A stretch of DNA of 64,000 nucleotides from Ostrinia nubilalis (GCF_963855985.1 NC_087106.1:8539001-8603000), one strand, 5' to 3'. Shown: positions 1 through 11,411, numbered from the stretch's first letter. Translations and numbers: made by a program. Notes: generated by a model not told the origin, from the letters alone.

Positions 1-50
1 CTTTGTCCAACAGTGGACGTCATTTGGCTGAAACGAATGAATGAACAAAT
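1..50 (+). mobile_element. RTE-type LINE 3' end, GAAY-tail subfamily
   Basis: The window opens inside the terminal part of an RTE-type LINE: CCAACAGTGGACGTC, then TTGGCTGAAACGAATGAATGAAC. The same terminus recurs on both strands at many places here (best copy 20,941-21,302). The tail is a GAAT/GAAC tetranucleotide run. The 5' part lies outside the window or is missing. Confidence 0.75.
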
Positions 51-108
51 GCAAAATAGAGTAGTAAGTTTAAAAGCGGCGACACAAACGGTCGAGACAA
101 GAGAGTAA

Positions 109-309
109 GGCGATTATCACACTGCACCGCGCTCCGCCGCGGTCCGCGTGGCGACATATATAACGAATCCCGCGGATTCCCGCACGCAGACGCGTTGTCA
201 GTGTGTTGTGCCGCGCGTGTTATCTATACAAACTGAGGTACTTGCATATAATGTTTAAATCTGTTGTCTCGAGTACCTCGGCGGAGCGCGGTGCAGTGTG
301 ATAATCGCC
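109..309. mobile_element. Tourist-like MITE with TAA target duplication
   Basis: Inverted ends of about 30 bp (GGCGATTATCACACTGCACC and its complement near 290-309) flank a GC-rich core. TAA lies on both sides (106-108 and 310-312), as for PIF/Harbinger-type MITEs. No transposase is encoded. The superfamily is inferred only from TSD length. Confidence 0.7.
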
Positions 310-311
310 TA

Positions 312-431
312 AGGCTGGGTTGCACCACCTAACTTTAACCGTAACTATGACGATAAACGGTACTTTTTGTATGGAGTTTGACAGATTTTTGACGTTTGTC
401 AAAGTTAAAGTAAGATGGTGCAACTCAGCCT
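312..431. mobile_element. MITE, AGGCTGGGTTGCACC family, copy 1
   Basis: The 120-bp element has inverted ends AGGCTGGGTTGCACC / GGTGCAACTCAGCCT and TA at both flanks. It abuts the preceding MITE, and the two share the junction bases. A second copy is at 1,788-1,909 and a degenerate one near 29,464-29,560. Short ORFs here are by-products of the inverted repeat. Confidence 0.75.
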
Positions 432-433
432 TA

Positions 434-782
434 ATACGTGATTTAGGTCTTTGTTTCTGTCTCCAATTTCTTTCCTATCTCTCTCTCTATCTCCTGTCTC
501 TGTCTCACGTGAACTGATGCTTCAACCCTAACCACATCAAAGTTCATCGACTATCTTTGATGTGTGTAGACATAAGTGCCAGTGCCATTACTGAGCGTAT
601 AATCGAAACGCTCGCTACACCATGCTCTTAACGGCCTATAACGCGGATCGATCAGTTTTATGGCGCTGTTAGTTAAGCCACGTCTTTAGGGAGTAATGGG
701 AAGCTGTTAATGTCTAACTTAGTCATTGGGTTCATAACTTGAATGACTAAATAGGTTGTGGGTTCTATTCCCAATAATTTTA
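434..782. other. Unassigned AT-rich sequence
   Basis: I see no gene, repeat unit or RNA signature beyond a CT-rich patch near 470-505. Confidence 0.5.
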
Positions 783-1085
783 GTCACTTCTTCTATTGCC
801 CGCGGATTCACGTGTCCCGTTAAAAACCGGAAACTTTCCCATGTTTGCCCGGGTCTTAAGTATTCTCATCAAAATCTGTTCAGCAGTTTTTGAGTGAAAA
901 AATAACAAACGTCCATCCACCTCACCATAAAATATATTTAATCACTTCTTCTTTTGCCCGTGTTGCGTTAAAAACCGGAAAGTTTCCCATGTTTGCCCGG
1001 GTCTTAAGCATTCTCATCAAAATCTGTTCAGCAGTTTTTGAGTGAAAAATTAACAAACGTAACAGCCATCTCACCATAAAACATA
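783..1085 (-). repeat. Two-unit tandem duplication of a Helitron-like 3' segment
   Basis: Two copies of a block of about 158 bp start near 783 and 941. Each runs from TTGCCCG through CCCATGTTTGCCCGGGTC and CAGCAGTTTTTGAGTG to a CTCACCATAAAA end. On the minus strand this resembles the internal and 3' part of the dispersed Helitron-like family found at 8,087 and 61,321. The assignment is tentative. Confidence 0.55.
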
Positions 1086-1787
1086 GTTATAACAAAATAA
1101 AAAAAAGCCATAACAGATGTTGTAAAAGTATGAGAGTATTATTACCTACCTATATTAAGTTTTTTTTTATTTATTTAAGGCAACATACAGTCATGTACTG
1201 TTTTATTTTATAAGCCGACCAAATATTTACGAGCTTTGACTCAAGATCTTCAGGAAACTTTTCGTCTTCTCAATAGTGTCGAGTGGATCTTGAGTTCGAG
1301 TTCACAAATTCGGCTCTGGCTAGTTTTGGAGTTTGGAGAACTTGAGAAGTAATACTCATAAAATACCAGAACCAACTGCGGAGTTTCTATAAGAAAATAA
1401 AGTTAGCGAAATTTTCGACTTTCATTTGTTTTCCAGAATTTGTTTCTGAGTGGATTTAGTCAAGCAAAAAACAAATGAATCGATAGCAAAAATTAAATTA
1501 ATTAAGTGACAGAGTAATAGATTGTTGCAAATACAACTATTTACCTATCTTATTTAAAAGTTTGTTACACGCATATTTGTTAATAATTGAAATGTGAAAA
1601 GTGGGAAGTAACTTTACTAAAGCGAGGTACTTAACACAAACTTTATTCTGCTTCATCTGTAGGCCCAACACTGGGAATGACAGACCTGGGTTGTGGGCAC
1701 CCAGTGGTGCTATGTAACCAGTATAGCGACCGGTGTGTAAGCTAAGTATCAATCACTTATTTGAAGTTAAATTCATCATTCCATCAT
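1086..1787. other. Unassigned AT-rich sequence
   Basis: AT-rich sequence with homopolymer runs. No supported gene or repeat boundary was seen. Confidence 0.45.
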
Positions 1788-1909
1788 CAGCTGGGTTTGC
1801 ACCATCTTATTTCAACTTTGACAAACGTCAAAAATCTGGTAACTACCATACAAAAAGCACCGGTTATCGTTATAGTTACGGTTAAAGTTAGATGGTGCAA
1901 CTCAACCTT
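1788..1909. mobile_element. MITE, AGGCTGGGTTGCACC family, copy 2
   Basis: Inverted ends CAGCTGGGTTTGCACC and GGTGCAACTCAACCTT match copy 1 at 312-431, but the core lies in the opposite orientation. It is followed by GTCTCCACTGCAAGGGCACGACC, a fragment of another dispersed family (compare 25,010 and 52,231). Confidence 0.65.
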
Positions 1910-2780
1910 AGTCTCCACTGCAAGGGCACGACCTTAATACTTTACCATAATGACATATACCAATGGAAGGTGGAAAAAAACATGTCAGCAAAGGACCCTA
2001 ACAAATTATATTACGAGTATCTTTACTTTCCCAAATTAAAGTGCTTACAATTAAGACCAATTCAAGCAGCAAATCAGTAGGTCAAATTAAAAAGCGAACT
2101 TGCTATCACTAAGTTTCGGCTGATCCCTTAATTGATCCCCGAATTAGAGTGTAATCCCCTAATCCCTAAGTTCGACACACTTGGCCCAGGTTGTTAGCTC
2201 ATGTTGGATGTGATGGCCCTAAGGGTAAGAACATAAGAAGATAATAAAATTGATGAAGAAGTAACGAATTATGATATTAAAAAGGTTTGACTGTTTTTTT
2301 AAATATTTTTTTTCAAAAAGAGATACATATTTTTGACTAAATAACAATGTAAGCTATGCACTAGATACTAACCTATTTAAATATTTGCCAGTGAGACCCA
2401 AACTAAGCAGTGTGTGTGTGTGATATGCTGATTGGGGTCCAATTGCGATGGGCATCGCTGTTGTGACAAGGCTTGGTGGTGCTTAATTTACTTTTTACCT
2501 TGTAGTGTGCTACTTCTGTCGATTTTTTCTTTAACCTTATTTGTCCTTAAGTGATCTTCATCGTAATAAACGTTTCTTTCTTTCTTTAGGCATTTTTGTG
2601 TGTAGTGTAACGGCCCATTTGCTTTCGTAAACCAATCGTGGTTTAAATAGAGTTCATAACACTATTATAATACTGGATTCTGCATATTGGGCCACTGTGT
2701 GGTGTGGGGGTTAGTTAAGCCATATTTAAATAGCCACTAGTCACAGCTAGTTGGTGTACCTACATAAAAATAGCGCCAAA
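1910..2780. other. Unassigned sequence
   Basis: A short fragment of the CTCCACTGCAGGAGCACGACC family opens the stretch (1,910-1,935). A GT dinucleotide run lies near 2,410-2,422. No gene is supported. Confidence 0.45.
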
Positions 2781-2829
2781 TCATCATTATTTCAGCCATA
2801 GGACGTCCACTGCTGAATATAGGCCTAAC
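2781..2829 (-). mobile_element. RTE-type LINE 3' end, ATG-tail subfamily
   Basis: Read on the minus strand: AGGCCTATATTCAGCAGTGG, then ACGTCCTATGGCTGAAATAATGATGA. The fragment abuts the MITE that begins at 2,830. Confidence 0.7.
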
Positions 2830-3069
2830 TCCCGTATTCACAAACATTATTATGAGGTCTCATAGTGCGCGTGGACGCATAGTGTCCCTTTTTGCGTCAG
2901 GAAATGTATTGAAATGCATACCCACCGGTCTGGGGGTTCCGGTGGTTTATGTAGGGCTCTCCCTGCCAGAAAGGCATGGCCTACCCACTAAAATCCTAAC
3001 GGATCCCTCGGGTGGGTACTGTGCGTTCGTTTGCTGCTTCACTTAAGCAAGTATTATTTGTGAATAATA
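2830..3069. mobile_element. MITE, CCCGTATTCACAAAC family, copy A, with a nested insertion
   Basis: It starts CCCGTATTCACAAACATTA and ends in ATTTGTGAATAATA. Internal motifs (GTGCGCGTGGACGCA, TGCTGCTTCACTTAAGCAAG) are shared with copies at 8,697, 22,822 and 60,677. About 96 bp (2,921-3,016) with ends CCCACCGG / CGGGTGGG and flanking TA is absent from the other copies, so a second small element sits inside it. The 64-codon ORF is an artefact. Confidence 0.65.
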
Positions 3070-5360
3070 TCAGTATTGACGATAGTCACCATTTAATTTA
3101 TAGTTTGTCTGACAAATCAGTTAACCATCACATCGCAACTAACTTGACATTTAGTAGTGTGCACGAACCCTAATGGCCTGATGCTTGCCCTAATGGGTTT
3201 CTGTAGATGTGCCCTAACCGCGGGCGGAAATTGATCGGAACCGCGGGAGTTGTTTGCATCCGCGGTCGGATCTTGCCAGTTTGGGTAAAAATCAGACGTT
3301 GTAATTAAATTTAGTTGCAGTTGTAGCAAGTTGAACTGGAAGTTTTAGAAGCTGAACGACTGTAGATGAAGATACTGACTGATTTGAGCGCCTCACGGGA
3401 CTGCCACATACGGCAATTTTGGAAGGAACGTGCCCATCGATAGTCGTATACAGCGTGGAATTTTTTAATGCCACCTGGAGGGAAAGTACTCTTAATACTG
3501 TAGATAAAAAGATTTACTCAAAGAAAACATTCCTTTATTTTTTTAAAGTAATAGAACTGCGTTCAAAGAGTTTCAAAAATTGCATGCCAAGCCCGGGAAT
3601 CGAACCAACTAAAATCCGTTAAAAATTATACCCTGTATTTTTATTGCATCGATCGTTAGGGTTAAGTATAAGGATGTATTCTCTCTAACAAACTTGATAA
3701 ATTAAATGAAAAGAAAAGCATGAAATCTTAAATTATTTTAACTGTGTACAGAAAATTGTTATGATTGGTAATCCTTTTCTTAGGAACACCAGTTCTGCAG
3801 AAGAAAGCTTGTGAAGACACAAGGTCATCAATCGATGCACAGGGGGACGTCTTACACTACATTATATGTATGTATACGCCTGTAGTATACAGGCTATTCC
3901 TGAGACATTACGTCATCTACTTAACGTTCTCATCCCTCATTAAATATATACGACCCGTATTCAAAAGCAGGCCATCCTATAAACTGGGCAGTTAAAAGGC
4001 CCGGAGTGGTTGCAATCAAGCGATCGATTCCACGCGGAAATGAATTTTCACTGTAGATACCACGATTATAATGGCGATTTTGTTAACGAATTTCCTCTGA
4101 AACTGGAGTCGTGATGGAAATTAACAATGACCAAGTGTGGTTGTTAAATCGTGCCAGTTTACAATGTCAATGTCACATTCGTATGAGATATAGAGAGGTC
4201 AAAGTTATGATTAAAACAGTCAACGGCACTTTCGGACTACATATTAAAATTTGTTCAAAAATAGCACCTTTAACAACTACCTACATTGATGATACCACAT
4301 TTATGTACTGTGCTATCTGTAGGTACAGTTCGTCGAAGAAAATTGAGCGATTTTCCAAACTTTAGATCTACAGGGAGTAGACGTGATCTGTCATTCCCAA
4401 AACTTAGGTAACTATTTCATTTTAAGAACTAAATGTATAATGAAAATGTTTTTCTACTTTGATTGTGCTTTAATAAATTAATAAGACAGTCATCAAAACC
4501 ATTACAAAACATCATATTCGAATTAAACTGGATGGGGATAAAAATCTATGGGCTTTAGAGGGACCGGTGAATTTTAAATCATACAAATGAATGGAACGCG
4601 AAGTCCATATTACGTAATAAATCTGACAAATAAAATAGATAATAAGTGTCGCTGACAGATAGAAATGGTGATGAATTCCATTAAGTGTACTAGCCTTTAT
4701 CAAATATTTTATGCCCATTAGCTAATCACTAAGCTAGTTAAAGTTCAGCGATTTTAAATTTTATTTGAAGTCTACATTATTGACTTTAGACATTTCACAA
4801 TGGACGAAGATTGGACCAAATTGGAACTGTTAAGATTTGAGCAGAGCTCGTACTAATCTGGGAAAAATGAGCGAACAAAAAACTTTTGATAGCGATAGGC
4901 GACCAGTCGCTATCAATTTCAATAGAGATTTCATAGCGACCAGCTACCATCAACATGTAATAGGGATTCTGATTACCAAAGGGGAGGTTGATGCAATCAA
5001 ATTGAGTGTGCTCTCAAAATGTGCCTCAAAGAGACCAATTCGCGAATGTTTAATGATTACGTAATGAATCTGTACTATGAAAAGCTTTTGGGAATTTCTT
5101 CTTGAAATCGCATTTTTATGAGCATCACGGATGAATGAGCGGCAAATGTAAATTATTTATTCGTTCGTAATTGGAGATCTTTGAAAGGAGCAGTTTTTTT
5201 GGCGGATCGTTAATTTTATTTATGTATTCATGCGTGTTTTTAGGAGAATTTCATGTGTTAGTTTTATCTGGAGTGCTTACTTCGTAAATACTTAAAAGTT
5301 TTTTGACAAATAGACACTACCTGTACTAGACTGAATGTACTGGATGCCCCTTGTCCTATA
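3070..5360. other. Unassigned, includes a small SINE-like fragment
   Basis: No gene is supported; ORFs are all under 90 codons and resemble no family I know. At 3,588-3,606 the minus strand carries a B-box-like stretch GGTTCGATTCCCGGGC, probably a fragment of a tRNA-derived SINE. The remainder shows nothing recognisable. Confidence 0.45.
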
Positions 5361-5490
5361 TTCTTTGCAGGTCCAATAACAGTTTAACTTTCCCCTGGGA
5401 CAAACTTGACTTTCACTGGTTGGGTTTTGGCGGTGACGCTGTAGATCCTGGCTACACAGGAGTTGCAGCGGTGGGAAAGAGAGGTGGGAA
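5361..5490 (+). repeat. Dispersed repeat, GGTCCAGTGACAGTTTAACT family
   Basis: Key blocks are CAGTTTAACTTTCCCC, CACTGGTTGGGTTTTGGCGG and TGTAGATCCTGGCTACACAG. They are shared in order with 31,961-32,105 (inverted), 47,022-47,137 and 63,838-63,948. Four partial copies with ragged ends suggest a LINE segment, but no protein domain was identified. Confidence 0.6.
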
Positions 5491-7184
5491 TAGTTCTATT
5501 AACGCTTCTGGTTCTATGACAATATGTATAACAATGACTAATACTCATCTAATATAAAAAGAAACACGTTTGTTTAAAGGTGCTATAAAGGAAATTCATC
5601 AAACAAATGAGCCAGTTCATTTTACATTCCCTTGGTAATGATGGAAGCTTTGTCGGATTTGTAGCTTCAAATACACTACCCGAATAGGTTACCAATCTGT
5701 TAGTCAAAGGTAATTCCGTTGAATCCATGAAATTGGCAAAACCGGGGTTTTCCCTTGCGGTCTCGTAACCCATTATGCGGCCTAGGAGACCAATGACCAG
5801 TTTTATGCAGTTAGTAACTCAATTCAAATACTTTATTTATTAGTATTTAAGGCCCTTTTAAGGGCAGTTATATACACGTCCCAAATATAAGCCCCACCAC
5901 CTTCTTGAGGAGTTGAAGACATGGCGTGGCGGTAGAAACCAGGTCGACCCTAAAGACCGTATATATCGCATCAAGTCTGTTTTATTAGAGTACAGTTATA
6001 TCTAGTAAAAGAAGATTTTATTGGAAAACGGGCGATACGGACGACATTCTAAATGCCGTGGCATCAAAATGTTGCCATCAAAAGTGCCATTTGGTTCAAA
6101 AATACCTGACTGTAGTGCTAGCAACAGTACAAACTGTACATTGCCTACTGTCACTTCGCTTCCACCATCTGGTATCCTACAGAAGTAGGCAGTAGATTGG
6201 AATTCAATAAAATTAAACATTCAAGATGCGTGGCCGGGTAAGCCCCGCAAATGTATGGTGTAAGTAAGGAGATTACGGTGAATAATGATTTCAAATTGAA
6301 CAGATTTAGGGAATGGGAGGTAAATCCTGGAGGAAGGAAAAACAATGAAGTTATCTCGGGAGGGACCTTTTGATTTATGTCGCTGTAAGTTTTTTGTAAA
6401 TAAACGCAGGAATGGTTGGTGCTTTTGGCAAGTTACTGGTATAGAAAGTTGATCTAAGTCAAAGTTTTGCTGGATGTTTAAACCTATATAATATAGGCAA
6501 TCATAGAAACTAGCAAAATCAAAAAACGCGTTCTACTTCATGCCTTTACAGGTTTTGCGGATTAAACAAGGATCATGTCCACCATAGGATAGTCCAAATC
6601 AGGCTCCTCTTTCCCACTGGGCACTTTGGGTACATGCCCAGAGCCCCGCGACGGAGGGAGCCCCCATCTGCTCGAAAGACCTTTTTGAAGATGATAAGGC
6701 CCCCCTTGATCCTTAAGTGTCCAGGGCCCCCTAGTAGGTTAAAGACAGCCCTAGTTTGATTAAAATTTAAGGTGTCAACTTCAGAAATAAACCCAAAAAT
6801 CTTAGTCATAGTATTTTCAGTCAGTTGATTGGTCTAAATCTAAATGTTGACATTCAACGCATCAAAAGCCTTCAAATTGAATCGGGCCTTATCCGACTTG
6901 AGGCGTTGAACTTCATTCAGTCATTTCTTATGCCTTGAACACGACAATCTCAAGACCGCATTTCCACTTACGGGTAATACGTTTATTTACCAAATACCCC
7001 ATCACAGAGCGAGTTATAGCTAGTGGATGTTTTTGTAGCGCTGTGTATTTTGGTACGCGGTTTATGATTTTAGTTTGATTCGTATAGCCTATTTGTATAT
7101 TCAAAACACAGTAATAATAAAGGCTTATGATGAATATATGTCGTTGAGTGTATGATGGACTAGTTGTAGCAATAGAGTTGCCGC
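5491..7184. other. Unassigned sequence
   Basis: Only short, unrecognised ORFs on both strands. No repeat boundary was seen. A CCC-rich patch near 6,600-6,735 has no evident function. Confidence 0.4.
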
Positions 7185-7316
7185 ATTCATCATCATCATC
7201 ATTTCAGCCACAGGACGTCCCTGAACATAGTTCTTCCCAATGATTTCCAGATTGACCGGTTGGTAGCGGCCTGCATCCAGCGTCTTTCTGACCTTTGTCG
7301 TCATCTGTCTGCCTTG
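7185..7316 (-). mobile_element. RTE-type LINE 3' end, ATG-tail subfamily
   Basis: A (CAT)n run at 7,187-7,202 is followed by TTTCAGCCACAGGACGTCC, the reverse complement of the family terminus, then the segment read on minus as GATGCAGGCCGCTACCAACC. It is internally deleted where the TGCTGAACATAGGCC block should be complete. Confidence 0.7.
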
Positions 7317-8086
7317 TAGTATTAGCTCAGACTAAATGAAAATGTGCTATTATTTTTACAAAAAATATCCTACCAAATTGCCCGAATTCTTGCTTTTCTC
7401 ATCCATCCACTGCCATAGTAATATTGCACCATCATAATATTGCTTAATATGGTCCACTAAGTGATGCTCCCTTTTTTCATTCACGCCTGTAAGCCAAAGG
7501 GCAAGCATTATGAGCGTGTCCTCGCCTGAAGACTCAACTGAACATCAAAACAGAGGTACAAAATTCATAAAATTTAAAACGTCACTCTCTGAAGTGGACT
7601 TGAAATTGCCTGTAAAATCGAGCTCAGTTTCATTTGGGCGCCTCTAGTAAAATATTAGCGCTTGAGTGCTGCATAAAGGGATCCTCTCACGGTGCTTGCT
7701 TCTTGTTGAAGATTGAAGTCGCCAACAAAAAGAGTGCACTGTGCTGGAGAGCGGGAAGCGGTTTTGGAATTTCTAAATATACTGGAATAGTTCTAATTTA
7801 ATTAAAGAAAATAATGAATCACTTTAAAAGCTCATGAAAAACTCATTTACTTATTTGGAAATAGGCTTTTAAAAGCGCTTTTACTATTAGCTAGGTATGC
7901 TAGTGGTTCAACACACAGCTTAATTGGTTATTTTAAAGCAGCAAATCAAAGAGTAGACTAATAGTTATCTATTACGCTAATTTTGATTAGTAGAATTATT
8001 AAAAGCAACTAACGAAAATGTTTTAATGGTTAATGTTATAAGACTTGTAGCTTCGTGAATCTTACTATCTTACTTCTTACTAATTA
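7317..8086. other. Unassigned sequence
   Basis: AT-rich; no gene, RNA or repeat was recognised. Confidence 0.4.
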
Positions 8087-8292
8087 TCTTACTAATATTA
8101 TAAATGCGAAAGTTTGTATGGATGTCTGGATGTAAACATTTTTGGTACTCTTTCACGCAAAAACTATTGGACGGATTTTGATGAAACTTTACAGTATTAT
8201 TGTTTATAACCCAGAATAATATATAGGCTATAACTTATGACGATCTGTGACAAAATAAATTTCACGCGGATGAAGCTGCGGGCAAAAGCTAG
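8087..8292 (+). mobile_element. Helitron-like non-autonomous element
   Basis: Begins TCTTACTAATATTATAAATG and ends GGGCAAAAGCTAG. The base before TC is A and the base after CTAG is T, the Helitron pattern of insertion between A and T without target duplication. The 206-bp copy shows the family layout (CTCTTTCACGCAAAAAC, AACGGATTTTGATGAAA-like, TTCACGCGGATGAAGC). It encodes nothing. The same family occurs at 20,249, 61,321, 61,464 and 62,202. Confidence 0.7.
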
Positions 8293-8660
8293 TTTTACAT
8301 AAAAATATTAATTTTAGGAAATAATTTTGACATTATTATATTGTCACAATACGTCTTGATTTTTGAAATAAAACCTCCGACACCCAGCCGCTGGGTCCTT
8401 AACAAAAACAATTTATTTTGCTACCCAGAAAAGTCTACCTCATCATAAAGTCGCTCTCGCTACCGCGTATACTTCGTCACAGCCTTCCGTCGTTAGAGCG
8501 TTCTCAATAGCGGTGCAGCTTATTGCAGCGTCTTCGGAACTTATTAAATTAGGAATATTGTTGTCTTCAGCGATTTCGGTCTCGTCGCAAAACGTCTACC
8601 TAGGCAATATTCATTATGGCCAGCCAGCTGCAGTTCCAGCAATAAAAAGTTGCAGTCAAC
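8293..8660. other. Unassigned, relatively GC-rich
   Basis: 8,440-8,640 is richer in CG than its neighbours, but no ORF or structured RNA could be supported. Confidence 0.35.
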
Positions 8661-8696
8661 TGTGACACAGTAGGTTCCCAATTGGAAACTGACATA

Positions 8697-8800
8697 CGCC
8701 CGTTTTCACAAACGATGCTTGCTTAAGTGAATTGATTGAAGTGATTGGTTCTTGTGTCACCCTGTGCACTGTGAGACCTCAATGTTTGTGAATACGGGCG
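8697..8800. mobile_element. MITE, CCCGTATTCACAAAC family, copy B
   Basis: The 104-bp element has ends CGCCCGTTTTCACAAAC and GTTTGTGAATACGGGCG and TA at both flanks. A direct repeat of about 31 bp (TAGGTTCCCAAT... GAAACTGAC) lies on either side at 8,661-8,693 and 8,803-8,833. Confidence 0.75.
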
Positions 8801-8861
8801 TATGTCACAGTAGGTTCCCAATCCGAAACTGACTTTGTGTCAAAAATAGTGCTATACATGA

Positions 8862-9000
8862 CCTACACTGAACCGTCCCAGCTATGATATTGACAGGAGG
8901 GCGTTGCTATGCTGGATTATTAGTTCCGATTATTGCTACGTTAGACAACCATATAATTGTGTCATTTAATTGGGAGAGCGCTATTATCAGTGCTGAGTTG
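8862..9000 (+). mobile_element. MITE related to the element at 21,935-22,096
   Basis: GACCTACACTGAAC, ATTGACAGGAGGGCG, TTAGTTCCGATTATTGC and ACAACCATATA appear in the same order as in the reverse complement of 21,935-22,096. The ends are imprecise and no duplication was found. Confidence 0.55.
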
Positions 9001-9050
9001 TTATTTTTAGATTTTTGCCACTTGACGTTTCAAAATCGTATGTTCGTTCG

Positions 9051-9089
9051 TTCGTTCGTTTCAGCCAAATGACGTCCACTGCTGGACAA
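9051..9089 (-). mobile_element. RTE-type LINE 3' end, GAAC-tail subfamily
   Basis: (TTCG)n at 9,052-9,060 is followed by TTTCAGCCAAATGACGTCC and ACTGCTGGACAA. Only about 40 bp of the terminus is present. Confidence 0.7.
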
Positions 9090-9164
9090 TCGTATGTATT
9101 AATATATTAATGCCTTTGAAGCATTTTCAGCCAGTGCCTTTTACGGTTTTCCCAGCTGTCTACT

Positions 9165-9300
9165 TTTTTTTATGTGACAGGAGGCAAACGAGCAAACGGA
9201 TCACCTGATGGTAAGTGATTACCGTTGCCCATAGACACTCGCAGTCTCCGGGGCGTTACAGGTTACCTGTTACGGTTCACGAGATGATCCGCTGACAGAC
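9165..9300 (+). repeat. Dispersed repeat, GGATCACCTGATGGTAAG family
   Basis: GGCAAACGAGCAAACGGATC, CACCTGATGGTAAGTGATTA and GCCCATAGACACTCGCA. An inverted partial copy is at 53,272-53,370; fragments are near 35,080-35,125 and 39,045-39,075. The parent element is not identifiable here. Confidence 0.6.
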
Positions 9301-9375
9301 AGACAGAAAGGGGTGTTATTAGTTCCTGAAAGGCCCTGCTCGGGCGTTGGCAACTAAATTAAATCACTAATGTCC

Positions 9376-9556
9376 AAGGTCAGACCAGACCGACACAGAT
9401 TAGTGTATTGGCTCCAAGACTTCTTGGTGCAAATAAAAACAATTTAAGGACGCATCATAAATGATCCTACACAGTAATTCAGGTCAAGATGAGACTGGAC
9501 AGAAAGGTCAGACCAGACCGACACAGATTAGTGTATTGGATCCAAGATTTTTGATG
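9376..9556 (+). repeat. Tandem repeat of 128-bp unit, split by later insertions
   Basis: Unit 1 starts at 9,376 (AAGGTCAGACCAGACCGACA). Unit 2 starts at 9,504 but breaks off after about 50 bp. Its missing part (AATTTAAGGACGCATC ... GAGACTGGACAG) resumes at about 11,417-11,492, beyond a 1.85-kb inserted element. The array therefore predates that insertion. Confidence 0.7.
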
Positions 9557-9559
9557 AAA

Positions 9560-11411
9560 AAAAAAAATAAAACCGACTTCAAATGCGTGAACACAAAAAA
9601 AAACTAAAAATTAAAAAAAAAAGTTCTACCCTGGGCACAGTATGTTATGAGACTGTATAATCGGACATTCTCATTTATTTGATGAACCGTATAGAGCTCA
9701 GTTATACAAACATGATAGTAAAACTCCCGTTTGAAAATTCCAAGTAGTTTTCGCGGTATAAAAATTCAAAGTTACCTATTTTTTTACTTCAAAATTATGC
9801 AAAAATATTCTCACTCATTAACTAATAACATTTAATTCAGAAATGTGATAATACTTTATAGAGCTCTTAAAACTACACGTAATAAGCGCATTACGTGCTT
9901 CGTAAACGCATTCAGTTAATTAGGAAAAATGATTTTAGTGATTTTTGTTTTTATTTTTTTTCTTAATTATACCTTAATATATGCAAACATTTTTAATTGC
10001 AAGATATAGTCTGATATTTAACCTAATTGTATAAAAAAATCAGCTTTAAATTCCGTGATATATTTGAGGAAAATCAAATTGAAAATATGCGCCATACAGA
10101 ATTGTAAATTTCCCATCACTTTTTAATAGCAATATTTCTTTTGGATGTTTAAATATCATCAGCTCGATTGTACCAAATTATTGTATTGACATCCGATTTA
10201 CATAGGTTTCAAATCGATGAGAAAATTATTAAAGGTAGGATAAATTCGACTTCCTAGATTTGTTTACATACTTTTTTAGTTAGTTACTTACATACAACTT
10301 AAGTTAATATAAGAGTGTTAAAAAAGAAAAAAGACTCGACTTGAGAACCTCCTCCTTTTTTTGAAGTCGGTTAAAAACAATGTGAATGTGACTTTTTAGA
10401 ACCTTCAACACTTTGCACATAACAGGCGGGATTTGAAACTTTTTAGACATGAATTATTCCTTCCAAAATTGTCGACCCTAGACTCGTAAAAATTTTATTA
10501 AGACGTTTTATGTTTTTTCTCAAATATATCACGGAGTTTAAAGCTGATTTTATTAATACAATTAGATTAAATATCAGACTATATCTTGCAATTAAAAATG
10601 TTTGCATATATTAAGGTATAATTGAGAAAAAATATAAAAACAAAAATCACTAAAATCATTTTTCCTAATTAACTGAATGCGTTTACGAAGCACTTAATAC
10701 GCTTATTACGTGTAGTTTTAAGAGATCTATGAAGTATTATAACAATTCTGAATTAAATGTTATTAGTTAACGAGTGAGAATATTTTTGCATAATTTTGAA
10801 GTAAAAAAATAGGTAACTTTGAATTTTTATACCGCGAAAACTACTTGGAATTTTCAAACGGGAGTTTTACTATCATGTTTGTATAACTGAGCTCTATACG
10901 TTTCATCAAATCAATGAGAATGTCCGATTATACAGTCCCATAACACACTGTGCTGGGGGGTGAAATATTTTCTTCAAATTCGCATGAAACTACCCTTTTG
11001 ATAATACCTATTCAACAAAAAAATAATCGTTCAAATTGGTTCATAATCGGCGGAGATATTGCGTATAAAAAAGTTCATCCCCAATTTTCCACCCTTGGGG
11101 GTGAAATATTTTCTTCAAATTCGCATGAAACCACCCTTTTGATAATACCTATTCAACAAAAAATTCATCGTTCAAATTGATTTATAATCGGCGGAGATAT
11201 TGCGTATAAAAAAGTTCATCCCCAATTTTCCACCCTTGGGGGTTGTTTTTTCTATTATTAAATTTAAATGGGACCACCCTTGAGGTATTACCTATACGCC
11301 GAAAAAAGATTTGTTCAAATCGGTTCATAATTGGCGGAGTTATCGCGTAACAAACATAGAAAAAAAACATACGGGTCGAATTGAGAACCTCCTCCTTTTT
11401 TGAAGTCGGTT
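9560..11411. mobile_element. Composite inverted-repeat element with AACCGACTTCAA ends
   Basis: The outer ends read AAAACCGACTTCAAA (about 9,565-9,580) and TTTGAAGTCGGTTGATA (about 11,398-11,414), and an internal TTTGAAGTCGGTTAAAAA lies at 10,358-10,375. Two near-identical 434-bp arms lie inverted at 9,635-10,068 and 10,520-10,953 around a 451-bp spacer. This suggests two copies in opposite orientation, or one element that became palindromic. A 141-bp tandem repeat occupies the right part. A related end (GAACCTCCTCCTTTTT) is at 29,371-29,405. No transposase is encoded. Confidence 0.65.
10957..11395 (+). repeat. 141-bp tandem repeat inside the composite element
   Basis: GGGGTGAAATATTTTCTTC recurs at about 10,957 and 11,098. 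A third, diverged unit begins near 11,239 and runs to the AACCTCCTCC terminus. Each unit holds ATAATCGGCGGAGATATTGC and GTTCATCCCCAATTTTCC. The unit length is far too long and spacer-free for a CRISPR array. Confidence 0.75.

Noticed and set aside
8440..8640. Possible CpG island or promoter
   Set aside because: Only slightly CG-richer than its surroundings, no adjacent gene, and insects lack vertebrate-type CpG islands.
10957..11395. CRISPR-like direct repeats
   Set aside because: Units of 141 bp with no spacers in a eukaryotic repeat setting form an ordinary tandem repeat.
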